From: an uncultured Brevinema sp.
GTDB taxonomy: Bacteria; Spirochaetota; Brevinematia; Brevinematales; Brevinemataceae
Assembly (NCBI GenBank): GCA_947036575.1
Contig: CAMQSH010000122.1
Coordinates: forward strand, 1 to 5,831
DNA length: 5,831 nt
Direction: 5' to 3'
Positions 1 through 5,566 of this stretch are shown piece after piece; within the stretch, counting starts at the first letter, position 1; each line of letters opens with the position of its first letter. The translations under genes and the position numbers were made by a program. Below the pieces are notes generated by a model, which worked only from the letters and a program-made list of their open reading frames with translations, made no database searches and was not told where the DNA came from.

Positions 1-431
1 AAGCACTTGTTGAGGAAGTTGTTTCTCGAATTTTAAACGAAACAGGTTCTGAATTCCCATTTGATCGTCAAACTATTGCTGGTGGCATAACACTTATTAA
101 AACTAAAACAGTAAACCCTGAACCTTTTGAAGTACAAGGTCAAAAAATAGAAAATGTATATGTTACGGACGTTTTGACTTTGGAAGAAAGTCCTCGTCTT
201 GGTGTAGCAGTTATGGAAATGTACAAAACCGAATTCCCTTGGACACTGAAATATGATGAGTTAGATTATATCGTTGATGGAGAATTAGAAATAGAAATCA
301 ACAATCAATCTGTTATTGGTAAAGCGGGAGATATGATTTATATCCCAAAAGATAGCAGTATAATTTTTAGAACAAAAAATTCAGCTAGATTTATTTGCAT
401 TATGTATCCTGCAAATTGGTCTGAATTATAA
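1..431 (+). CDS. eutQ: EutQ-type cupin protein, 3' part only (5' end outside window)
   Basis: The reading frame is open from the first complete codon at position 3 to the TAA at 429-431, giving the last 142 residues. EutQ proteins are about 230 residues, so some 85-90 N-terminal residues lie upstream. The visible part begins with an amphipathic helix (LVEEVVSRILNE), then a linker, then the EutQ cupin domain with the family signatures ESPRLG, FPWTLKYDELDYIVDGELEI, AGDMIYIPKDSSI and the C-terminal YPANW. A TTG at 174 could be taken as a start, but conserved sequence (VYVTDVLTLEESPRLG) runs straight through it, so it is rejected. In Salmonella, EutQ is reported to have acetate kinase activity and to help microcompartment assembly; that role is carried over by homology. 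It lies 48 nt before the alcohol dehydrogenase gene, probably in the same operon. The identification is strong; the catalytic role here is inferred. Confidence 0.93.
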   Translation, partial: ALVEEVVSRILNETGSEFPFDRQTIAGGITLIKTKTVNPEPFEVQGQKIENVYVTDVLTLEESPRLGVAVMEMYKTEFPWTLKYDELDYIVDGELEIEINNQSVIGKAGDMIYIPKDSSIIFRTKNSARFICIMYPANWSEL

Positions 432-448
432 TAAATTAAAATAAAAAA

Positions 449-465
449 TATACTATTAAAGTATA
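449..465 (+). other. Small intercistronic inverted repeat between eutQ and pduQ
   Basis: TATACT at 449-454 and AGTATA at 460-465 can pair as a 6-bp stem with a 5-nt loop. It lies just before the pduQ ribosome binding site (AAGGTGG, 469-475). There is no T-run after it, so it does not look like a terminator. It could be an mRNA processing or stability element, or chance in AT-rich DNA. Confidence 0.25.
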
Positions 466-479
466 CATAAGGTGGAAAT

Positions 480-1601
480 ATGAATGGATTAACTCTTACA
501 ACAAAAATCGTTTCTGGTGAAAATTCTAGTTATAATTATGATTATTCTAGTTATTCACGAGTATTAATTGTTACAGACCAAGTTATGAATAAAATAGGTC
601 TATGTGATATCATTACTTCTCGTTTGAATGAACAAAGAATTAAATATACTATTTTTGATGAAGTTGAAGCAAACCCTTCTTTTGAAACAGTTACAAAAGG
701 TGTTGCTGAATTAGTAGAATTTAATCCTGACGCTATAATAGCTTTGGGTGGTGGGTCTGTAATAGATGCTGCAAAAGGTTTTATCTTTTATGGTAAAGAA
801 GTGCACAAAGAACTTAATAAAACATTTGTTAAACCTGCATTAGTTGCTATTCCAACAACAAGTGGTGCTGGATCTGAAGTAACAGCATATGCTGTTATCA
901 CGGATACAAAAAATCATATCAAGATACCCCTAGTATCTGATGATATTATACCTGATATTGCGATTCTTGATCCTTTACTAACAAAATCTTGTCCTTCAAG
1001 AGTTTCTGCTGAAAGTGGAATTGATGTGTTAACTCACGTTTTAGAATCTTATGTTGCAACAGATTCAAATACTTTTACAGAAGCATTATCTGAAAAAGTA
1101 TGTAAAATGGTATTCCAAGAATTAATCAATGTTGTTAAAGATGGAAATAATATAAAATCCCGTATGATTATGCATGAAGCATCTTGTTTGGCTGGAGTTG
1201 CATTTACAAACTCTGGATTAGGACTTAACCATGCTATGTCTCATATTTTGGGTGGAAAATTTCCAATACCTCATGGTAGAGCAAATGCATTATTAATGCC
1301 ACAGATCATCAAACTCAACAAAAGAAACTCAGCTGATAAATATGCAAAAATAGCTGCTTTATTAGGATTTCCTTCATCAACAGATGAAGAAGGTGTGATT
1401 TCTCTTTTAGTTGGTGTTGAATACTTATGTAATACTATTCAATTAGAAAGATCTGTAACAGAATTTGGTATTTCTAAAGAGGATTATTTAGCGGCTATTC
1501 CAGAAATGGCTAAAGCTGCTTCAGTGGATCCTTGTATTAATACAAATCCTGTTAAACCAACAATACAAGAGATCGAAGAAATTTACAAAGCAATTTTATA
1601 A
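480..1601 (+). CDS. pduQ: Iron-dependent alcohol dehydrogenase, PduQ/EutG group (microcompartment alcohol dehydrogenase)
   Basis: This 373-residue protein belongs to the group III (Fe-dependent) alcohol dehydrogenases. The NAD(H)-binding GGGS lies at residues 90-93 (ALGGGSVIDAAKG) and the family motif PTTSGAGSEVT at 125-135. By comparison with FucO, the metal ligands are D182 and H186 (DVLTHVLE), H251 (LNHAMSH) and H265 (PHGRAN), with H255 as the conserved extra histidine. All are intact. In a microcompartment this enzyme reduces propionaldehyde or acetaldehyde to the alcohol and regenerates NAD+ for the aldehyde dehydrogenase. The length matches PduQ (about 370) rather than the longer EutG (about 395), and the next two genes are pduS and pduT as in propanediol operons, so PduQ is the better name; the true aldehyde is unknown. 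The ATG follows AAGGTGG at 469-475. No N-terminal encapsulation peptide is evident. Confidence 0.9.
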   Translation: MNGLTLTTKIVSGENSSYNYDYSSYSRVLIVTDQVMNKIGLCDIITSRLNEQRIKYTIFDEVEANPSFETVTKGVAELVEFNPDAIIALGGGSVIDAAKGFIFYGKEVHKELNKTFVKPALVAIPTTSGAGSEVTAYAVITDTKNHIKIPLVSDDIIPDIAILDPLLTKSCPSRVSAESGIDVLTHVLESYVATDSNTFTEALSEKVCKMVFQELINVVKDGNNIKSRMIMHEASCLAGVAFTNSGLGLNHAMSHILGGKFPIPHGRANALLMPQIIKLNKRNSADKYAKIAALLGFPSSTDEEGVISLLVGVEYLCNTIQLERSVTEFGISKEDYLAAIPEMAKAASVDPCINTNPVKPTIQEIEEIYKAIL

Positions 1602-1615
1602 ATTAGGATGAAAAA

Positions 1616-2926
1616 ATGGGCTTAATTGAAAAAATATCAGCTGCTGGCGTCGTAGGTGCTGGTGGTGCTGGGTTTCCATCTCATGTTAAATACTCTGCAG
1701 AAACAGAATATTTTATTTTAAATGCAGCAGAATGTGAACCATTAATTCATAGTGATAAATATTTAATAAGAACTAGAGCTAAAGATATTGTTGATACAAT
1801 GTTAATTATTGGAAAACATATGAAATGTTCTAAACTTATTATAGCTATGAAAAAAACATATACTAAAGAAATTGAAATCTTGAAACAAGCAATAGGATCT
1901 CATAATATTGAAATTCTACAAATGAATAGTTTCTATCCTGCTGGTGATGAACAAGTTATGATCTTAGAAGCAACAGGTAGACGTGTTCCTATAGGTAAAT
2001 TACCTAAAGATATTGGTGTTGCAGTGTCAAATGTTGGTACTGTCTGTGATACTGCAGATGCTCTAAAGGATATACCAAAGACAAATAAAACTCTTTCCGT
2101 AATAGGGGATGTTAAAATTCCTTCTATTGTAGAAGCATCTATTGGGATGAAAGTTTCAGAATGTCTCGAAAAAGTTGGATTATTAAATTCTGAATTTTCT
2201 GTCATTATGGGTGGACCAATGATGGGAAAAATTTATAATTGTGAAGATATTGGAGATCTGACTATTACTAAAACAAGTAACTCTTTGATTGTTTTAGCTA
2301 AAGATCATTATCTCCTAAAACGTCAAAATACACCAGTTCAACATCTGATTAATCAGACAAACTCTGCTTGTATTCAATGTAGAATATGTACTGATCTATG
2401 TCCTAGATTTTTAATAGGACATCCTTTACACCCACATAAAGTTATGAGAAATATTGCCTTTGGTAATATTGAAGAAAATCCTGTTTTTGAAGAATCATTG
2501 CTCTGTTGTGAGTGTGGTGTTTGTGATATTGTATGTCCTATGCACCTATCTCCACGACGTATAAACCAACTAGCTAAAAGAACATTAGCAGGCAAAAAAT
2601 TCCCGAAAGGAGAGTTGCGAGATCCTGAAATTCATAGAAGTCAGCGTTTGCTCCCAAGCTATCGCTTAGTTTATATGATAGATGTTAATCGTTACAAAGA
2701 ACAAGTTCCTCAACAAACAGTGACTTTTACTCCTGATACCGTTTGGATTCCTCTAAAACAACACATAGGTAAAGAATCTGAATCTGTTGTGAAAGTAGGC
2801 GACACCGTCAAACAAGGTGATTTAATTGCACAAATAGCAACTAATGCTTTAGGTGCTAACATTCATGCTTCTATTTCTGGTAAAGTAACAGAAGTCACTA
2901 GTCAATATATATGTATAAAAAAATAA
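1616..2926 (+). CDS. pduS: PduS-type RnfC-like flavin/iron-sulfur reductase
   Basis: This 436-residue protein is near the usual PduS length (about 450) and resembles RnfC and NuoF. It opens with the glycine-rich GVVGAGGAGFP (residues 11-21) of the nucleotide/FMN-binding region. A YPAGDEQ and GRRVPIGKLP stretch (about residues 107-130) follows, then an SLBB-like segment at about 155-205. Two [4Fe-4S] motifs of type CxxCxxCxxxCP are complete: C252, C255, C258, C262 and C297, C300, C303, C307. The C-terminal 70-80 residues (VKVGDTVKQGDLIAQI ... ISGKVTEV) look like a barrel-sandwich domain. In Salmonella, PduS reduces cobalamin to reactivate the B12-dependent diol dehydratase and can bind PduT. 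In B12-independent compartments PduS-like proteins are thought to move electrons, so the role here depends on the unseen signature enzyme. AGGATG at 1605-1610 precedes the ATG; the gene starts 14 nt after pduQ. Confidence 0.93.
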   Translation: MGLIEKISAAGVVGAGGAGFPSHVKYSAETEYFILNAAECEPLIHSDKYLIRTRAKDIVDTMLIIGKHMKCSKLIIAMKKTYTKEIEILKQAIGSHNIEILQMNSFYPAGDEQVMILEATGRRVPIGKLPKDIGVAVSNVGTVCDTADALKDIPKTNKTLSVIGDVKIPSIVEASIGMKVSECLEKVGLLNSEFSVIMGGPMMGKIYNCEDIGDLTITKTSNSLIVLAKDHYLLKRQNTPVQHLINQTNSACIQCRICTDLCPRFLIGHPLHPHKVMRNIAFGNIEENPVFEESLLCCECGVCDIVCPMHLSPRRINQLAKRTLAGKKFPKGELRDPEIHRSQRLLPSYRLVYMIDVNRYKEQVPQQTVTFTPDTVWIPLKQHIGKESESVVKVGDTVKQGDLIAQIATNALGANIHASISGKVTEVTSQYICIKK

Positions 2927-2939
2927 AAAGGATTGTATC

Positions 2940-3485
2940 ATGAAATCTATAGCTATGATTGAATTCCGTAGTATTGCCAGAGGTATTAAAACAGCTGATA
3001 TAATGATAAAAGCAGCTAATATTGTAATTCTCAGATCAACTACTATTTGTCCAGGTAAATACGTTGTTTTAGTAGGTGGGGACACATCTTCCGTTAAAGA
3101 AGCTCTTCAAGTCGGTTTAGAAAGTGGATCACCTTACATTGTGAGTCATACTGTTATTCCTAATATTGATCCTCAAGTTATTGAAGCAATAGAAGGATTT
3201 ACAGAAATTTCTATGGGTGGAGCCATAGGAGTATTAGAATATTATGCTGTTATTGATGCTATTATTGGTGCCGATGAAGCTGTGAAAATATCTAATGTAA
3301 GTATTATCGAAATACGTATGGGCTTTGCTATTGGTGGTAAAGGATTTGTTGTTTTAACAGGAGACATTGATTCAGTTGAAGTCGCTGTTAAACATATAGA
3401 AGAGAAAGCTGCTGATACAGGTATGCTCATGGAAACTAGTGTGATACAAAATGTTTCTCCAGACTTATTGAAATTTTTAATATAA
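2940..3485 (+). CDS. pduT: PduT-type microcompartment shell protein with two BMC domains
   Basis: This 181-residue protein has two BMC domains in tandem, about residues 1-90 and 95-180, and should form a pseudohexameric trimer in the shell. Salmonella PduT is 184 residues and carries a [4Fe-4S] cluster at the central pore, held by Cys38 of each subunit in the loop SKTICPGK. The same loop is here (RSTTICPGK) with C37, the only cysteine in the protein, which fits one ligand per subunit of the trimer. Electrons or the cluster could thus cross the shell, with PduS the likely partner. Domain 2 begins near GGAIGVLE (93-100) and has the typical GFAIGGKGFVVLTGD stretch. The ATG at 2940 follows an AAGGA at about 2928-2932 and starts 13 nt after pduS. 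It is the last gene of the run; a terminator follows. Confidence 0.95.
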   Translation: MKSIAMIEFRSIARGIKTADIMIKAANIVILRSTTICPGKYVVLVGGDTSSVKEALQVGLESGSPYIVSHTVIPNIDPQVIEAIEGFTEISMGGAIGVLEYYAVIDAIIGADEAVKISNVSIIEIRMGFAIGGKGFVVLTGDIDSVEVAVKHIEEKAADTGMLMETSVIQNVSPDLLKFLI

Positions 3486-3505
3486 AACACTTAACAAAAA
3501 TCATT

Positions 3506-3547
3506 AAAAACTCTTATCCTCTATCTTTTGAGTGTAAGAGTTTTTTT
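3506..3547 (+). terminator. Terminator closing the microcompartment operon
   Basis: CTCTTA at 3511-3516 pairs with TAAGAG at 3535-3540 around an 18-nt loop. AAAAA (3506-3510) on the left and seven T (3541-3547) on the right extend the stem and give the U-tract. It sits 20 nt after the pduT stop. The GC content is low and the loop is long, so it may be leaky. Its T-run abuts a promoter-like sequence for the next gene. Confidence 0.75.
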
Positions 3548-3575
3548 GAAATGTGATACAATATTGATATATTAT
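3546..3575 (+). promoter_or_regulatory. Likely sigma-70 promoter for the small membrane-protein gene
   Basis: TTGAAA at 3546-3551 and TATTAT at 3570-3575 are spaced 18 nt apart. An alternative extended -10, TGATACAAT at 3554-3562, overlaps the same stretch. Either would start a transcript just before the strong RBS at 3581-3586; the extended -10 leaves more leader. The -35 box overlaps the end of the operon terminator. Confidence 0.4.
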
Positions 3576-3580
3576 CTACA

Positions 3581-3586
3581 AAGGAG
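3581..3586 (+). promoter_or_regulatory. Strong ribosome binding site (AAGGAG) fixing the true start at 3592
   Basis: AAGGAG lies 5 nt before ATG at 3592. This is a far better start signal than anything before the open frame at 3713, where AGGAA (3706-3710) is only 2 nt from a GTG. It therefore marks the original start of the gene that is now broken. Confidence 0.75.
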
Positions 3587-3591
3587 TTTTG

Positions 3592-4045
3592 ATGAAAAAT
3601 TTTATAGCTAAAAACATTTTATTTATATTTAAAGTAATGATGGTACATGTAGTAACTGTGGGGTAGTTTTTTTAACATATTCGACTACAATCAACTATTT
3701 GAAATAGGAAATGTGAAATATTATATGCGTCCAGTAATGGGTGTATCCAGTCTATTGGGACTTATTCTAAACGCTGATATTATGAAAAGTGCAATAGATA
3801 TAGGAGCGTTTGTAGTGATGTTTCTTTCACTTATCTGTATTTTTTTTGCTACACAAATTTATTGCAAAGATAAAATAAAGGCATGGTTATACTATGGTAT
3901 CTATTACCTTGCATTAGCAGTATTTCCAACAATTTATAACTATATAAGTGATTCCTTATTACAAAGTTCTCTTTCTCTAATTATAAGTGGTATTCCTGTT
4001 TTTTTTATTTGGATATATATAAAAGTAACATCTATTAAAACATAA
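3592..4045 (+). pseudogene. Small four-helix membrane protein gene broken by a one-base frameshift
   Basis: From ATG 3592 the frame gives 24 residues (MKNFIAKNILFIF...) and stops at TAG 3664-3666. Reading on in the +1 frame, from GGT at 3662, the sequence is open to the TAA at 4043-4045. Removing one G from GGGG (3660-3663) gives one 150-residue protein. The +1 frame has its own stop at 3653-3655, so the shift must lie between about 3656 and 3664. The restored protein has a basic N-terminus and a first hydrophobic segment at about residues 7-28. A more polar stretch (FDYNQLFEIGNVKYYMRP) follows, then three clear membrane helices at about 68-90, 97-118 and 126-144. I do not recognise the family. 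It could be a real pseudogene, a sequencing error, or a programmed +1 frameshift; the sequence alone cannot separate these. Confidence 0.7.
3713..4045 (+). CDS. Downstream open part of the frameshifted membrane protein (hypothetical, 110 aa if started at GTG)
   Basis: This is the longest intact open stretch of the broken gene and is likely to appear on its own in automatic annotation. Read alone it starts at GTG 3713 or ATG 3725. Neither has a well-placed ribosome binding site, and coding-like residues continue upstream of both (SFFNIFDYNQLFEIGN). It has three predicted membrane helices at residues 28-50, 57-78 and 86-104, with a short basic loop (YCKDKIK) between the first two. Seen alone it lacks the first hydrophobic segment of the restored protein. 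Whether it is translated independently is doubtful. No family is recognised. Confidence 0.4.
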   Translation: MKYYMRPVMGVSSLLGLILNADIMKSAIDIGAFVVMFLSLICIFFATQIYCKDKIKAWLYYGIYYLALAVFPTIYNYISDSLLQSSLSLIISGIPVFFIWIYIKVTSIKT

Positions 4046-4226
4046 CTGGGAACAGAAAATACTCCATGTTCAAACACAAAACAACTTTGGTAAATCTACG
4101 GAAGGATCTCTATACTTTAATAGACAAATAGGTATATGAGGATTACTTTTTGCCATGATTAGGTTTTTCCCCATTAATGATTCTAAATTTGTAGAAATTC
4201 CATTATTAAAAAATAGAAAGTACTAA
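4029..4226 (+). pseudogene. Possible decayed coding remnant, one internal stop
   Basis: The frame from 4029 to a TAA at 4224-4226 is broken only by TGA at 4137-4139. It reads with plausible protein composition on both sides (for example NNFGKSTEGSLYFNRQIGI before the stop and GLLFAMIRFFPINDSKFVEI after it). There is no start codon with a ribosome binding site. It overlaps the end of the preceding membrane-protein frame by 17 nt. It may be the tail of a lost gene beside another broken gene, or simply chance; I name no family. Confidence 0.25.
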
Positions 4227-4229
4227 ATA

Positions 4230-4262
4230 AAATAAGATCACCTAATTTAGGTGATCTTATTT
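4230..4262. terminator. Bidirectional terminator between convergent genes
   Basis: This is a perfect 16-bp inverted repeat. The left arm (4230-4245) begins AAATAAGATCACC and the right arm (4247-4262) ends GGTGATCTTATTT, with a single base between them, so the real loop will be a few bases longer. The outer A/T flanks are short. It lies between the + strand membrane-protein gene and the - strand lipoprotein gene, 18 nt from the end of the latter, and can serve both. Confidence 0.8.
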
Positions 4263-4280
4263 GTGTAATATAAATATATT

Positions 4281-4643
4281 TTAGGAGCTTGGATTTATGA
4301 ACCATAGACCAGAAGCAGTTGTTCCACCACTTAATCTTATAGTCCCACTCACTCCATCAAAAGTTTCTATAATATAAGAGAATTTTTGATTATCTTGTAT
4401 GAGTTCATATCTACCATTGTTAGCATCTATAACTTCTTCAAATGTATATTTAGAAATAAGTATTCCATCAGGATCTGTTCTCTCAATTTTTTCCCCATCT
4501 GAACTAAATGTGCCAAGTAAGTCTGTGAGAGTACTATTATTATAGACACTTTTGTTTGCAACTTTTTCTAAAAAATTATCTTTTGCAGTAGAGCATGCTC
4601 CTAAAAATAATATTAAGTTTAATATTAGTAATTTAGATAACAT
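4281..4643 (-). CDS. Small putative lipoprotein, 120 aa, function unknown
   Basis: The protein starts with a short lipoprotein signal peptide: one Lys (K4), a hydrophobic core (LLILNLILFL) and the lipobox LGAC with the lipidated cysteine at C17. The mature part is about 104 residues, polar and probably rich in beta strands (GTFSSDG, ISKYTFEEV, KFSYIIETFDG, GTIRLSGG), ending in GLWFINPSS. On the coding strand AGGAG (complement of 4651-4655) lies 7 nt before the ATG, which fixes the start. It is transcribed away from the second lipoprotein gene and ends at the shared terminator 4230-4262. The lipobox predicts membrane anchoring at the cell surface or in the periplasm. No known family is recognised; a calycin-like fold is possible from the strand pattern but unproven. 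Confidence 0.8.
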   Translation of the reverse strand: MLSKLLILNLILFLGACSTAKDNFLEKVANKSVYNNSTLTDLLGTFSSDGEKIERTDPDGILISKYTFEEVIDANNGRYELIQDNQKFSYIIETFDGVSGTIRLSGGTTASGLWFINPSS

Positions 4644-4818
4644 ATATACGCTCCTATTTAATATTAGAAAACTGTTTTTAGAAATAAAAAATTGACTAAT
4701 AATAATATACCTTTGAATAACATAGTTCCTATTAGGAGTTATCTTATAAAAAACAATTAAACCTAAATATTCTAAGGTATTATTATATGATAATTAAATA
4801 TAAATTGCAAATATTTTT

Positions 4819-4827
4819 TGTTATAAA
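4819..4827 (+). promoter_or_regulatory. Possible extended -10 promoter for the 177-aa lipoprotein gene
   Basis: TGTTATAAA at 4819-4827 is an extended -10 (TGn before TATAAA), the same form as the nagB promoter (TGTTATAAT). No good -35 is seen 16-18 nt upstream. It would give a leader of about 45 nt. A better-spaced pair, TTGAAT (4835-4840) and TAAAAT (4858-4863), would start transcription inside the ribosome binding site and is less likely. Confidence 0.35.
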
Positions 4828-4867
4828 TTTGTTTTTGAATCTTATTATGACTATTATTAAAATAATA

Positions 4868-4873
4868 AAGGAG
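4868..4873 (+). promoter_or_regulatory. Ribosome binding site (AAGGAG) that sets the lipoprotein start at 4880
   Basis: AAGGAG sits 6 nt before ATG 4880. It decides between this ATG and the in-frame ATG at 4787, which would add 31 hydrophobic residues ahead of an otherwise normal lipoprotein signal peptide. Confidence 0.85.
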
Positions 4874-4879
4874 TTATTT

Positions 4880-5413
4880 ATGAAAAATAATAAACAATCT
4901 AATTTTATAGCTATATTTGGTGTATTTATATTATCATTAGGTGTTGCAATTGCATGTTCTACAACAGGAGAGGATGATAAGGATGAAATTGCGTCAGAAA
5001 TTGAAATTTTAGAAGAAATAGTATTAGATCAATTTAAAGAAAACTTTGTTGGTACCTATACAGCGGAAGCAACAGCACAACTTGATTATCATGGGAAGAG
5101 TTTGATTTTTAATAATAATGGACTTGTACATACTTCTACAAGTGTAGGATCTCCACTCTATATTGATATTATGATAAATGGAGATCCAGGGGCATCAACA
5201 ATTACACGTATATTCTTTACAGAAGGTGAGGTGGAGTATGAATCTTACACTCAAAAAGTAACAGCAGTAACTTCTACTAATGTATTGATTCAAAATCCAG
5301 TGATGTTTGCTACTGGAGATACAATTGAAGGTGGAGATATAATTGAATTGATTATTAATCCTGATACAGGAGATTTAACCTTTGGTGGAGTTAAAATAGC
5401 TACTAAAAATTAA
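4880..5413 (+). CDS. Putative lipoprotein, 177 aa, acidic tether, function unknown
   Basis: Started at ATG 4880, the protein has a basic N-terminus (MKNNKQ), a hydrophobic core at residues 9-25 (FIAIFGVFILSLG) and the lipobox VAIAC with C26. Alanine at -3 is unusual for enterobacteria but tolerated in spirochaete lipoproteins. The cysteine is followed by a strongly acidic, probably helical tether (GEDDKDEIASEIEILEE, about residues 30-46). A beta-rich C-terminal domain of about 125 residues follows, starting near NFVGTY and ending GDLTFGGVKIATKN. An in-frame ATG at 4787 would add 31 hydrophobic residues and is rejected. The gene stands alone: divergent from the other lipoprotein gene and closed by the long hairpin at 5430-5487. 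Mature Asp/Glu next to the lipid cysteine is typical of exported anchors. No family is recognised; cell-surface or periplasmic location is inferred. Confidence 0.82.
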   Translation: MKNNKQSNFIAIFGVFILSLGVAIACSTTGEDDKDEIASEIEILEEIVLDQFKENFVGTYTAEATAQLDYHGKSLIFNNNGLVHTSTSVGSPLYIDIMINGDPGASTITRIFFTEGEVEYESYTQKVTAVTSTNVLIQNPVMFATGDTIEGGDIIELIINPDTGDLTFGGVKIATKN

Positions 5414-5429
5414 TTAAAATACCAAAAAA

Positions 5430-5487
5430 TATTAAAAAATAAAAAGTTACTCTGAGTAAAAATAGAGTAGCTTTTTATTTTTTAATA
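5430..5487. terminator. Long hairpin terminator after the lipoprotein gene
   Basis: The arms 5430-5453 and 5464-5487 form a 24-bp stem with a single G-U wobble and a 10-nt loop (GAGTAAAAAT). The core is GTTACTCT paired with AGAGTAGC, flanked by A-rich (left) and T-rich (right) tracts, so it can end transcription in both directions. It begins 16 nt after the lipoprotein stop codon and lies upstream of the nagB promoter, insulating nagB. Confidence 0.88.
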
Positions 5488-5515
5488 CTATTTTAGTGAA
5501 ACTAAAGTTGAATAC

Positions 5516-5543
5516 TTGCAATATAAAATATATGTGTTATAAT
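5516..5543 (+). promoter_or_regulatory. nagB promoter, sigma-70 type with extended -10
   Basis: TTGCAA (5516-5521) and a perfect TATAAT (5538-5543) are spaced 16 nt apart, with TG one base before the -10 (TGTTATAAT, 5535-5543). The expected start of transcription is near 5550, giving a leader of about 17 nt before the ATG at 5567. No operator palindrome is evident around it. Confidence 0.8.
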
Positions 5544-5566
5544 ATATTTCGTTTTGGAGGTTCAGA

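Noticed and set aside
174..176. TTG as start of an 85-residue EutQ-like protein
   Set aside because: The conserved EutQ sequence is continuous upstream to the window edge with no stop codon, so the gene is simply cut by the window.
1609..1626. ATG overlapping the pduS ribosome binding site
   Set aside because: It reads five codons and stops; the ATG at 1616 starts the conserved PduS N-terminus.
1933..3490. Several antisense open frames of 73-90 codons opposite pduS and pduT
   Set aside because: They lie opposite strongly conserved genes, have no family features and no credible ribosome binding sites; they are by-products of the sense codons.
3660..3673. Phase variation by slippage at GGGG or the T7 run
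   Set aside because: GGGG is very short for slippage, and T7 lies after the TAG, so its length changes could not remove that stop.
4787..4879. In-frame ATG giving a 208-residue lipoprotein with 31 extra residues
   Set aside because: The extra part is a hydrophobic, AT-driven stretch ahead of a normal signal peptide; AAGGAG is ideally placed for ATG 4880. AAGGT at 4774-4778 leaves a small chance of an upstream start.
4644..4879. Search for an RNA gene, riboswitch or clear operator in the divergent intergenic region
   Set aside because: TTGACT at 4692-4697 has no good -10 partner, and CCTATTAGG (near 4728-4736) is too short to call an operator; no structured RNA could be supported.
3598..4913. 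Exact 13-nt match AATTTTATAGCTA at 3598-3610 and 4901-4913, both coding NFIA near a protein start
   Set aside because: In AT-rich DNA of this length a match of that size is expected by chance about once, and both sites code for hydrophobic starts.
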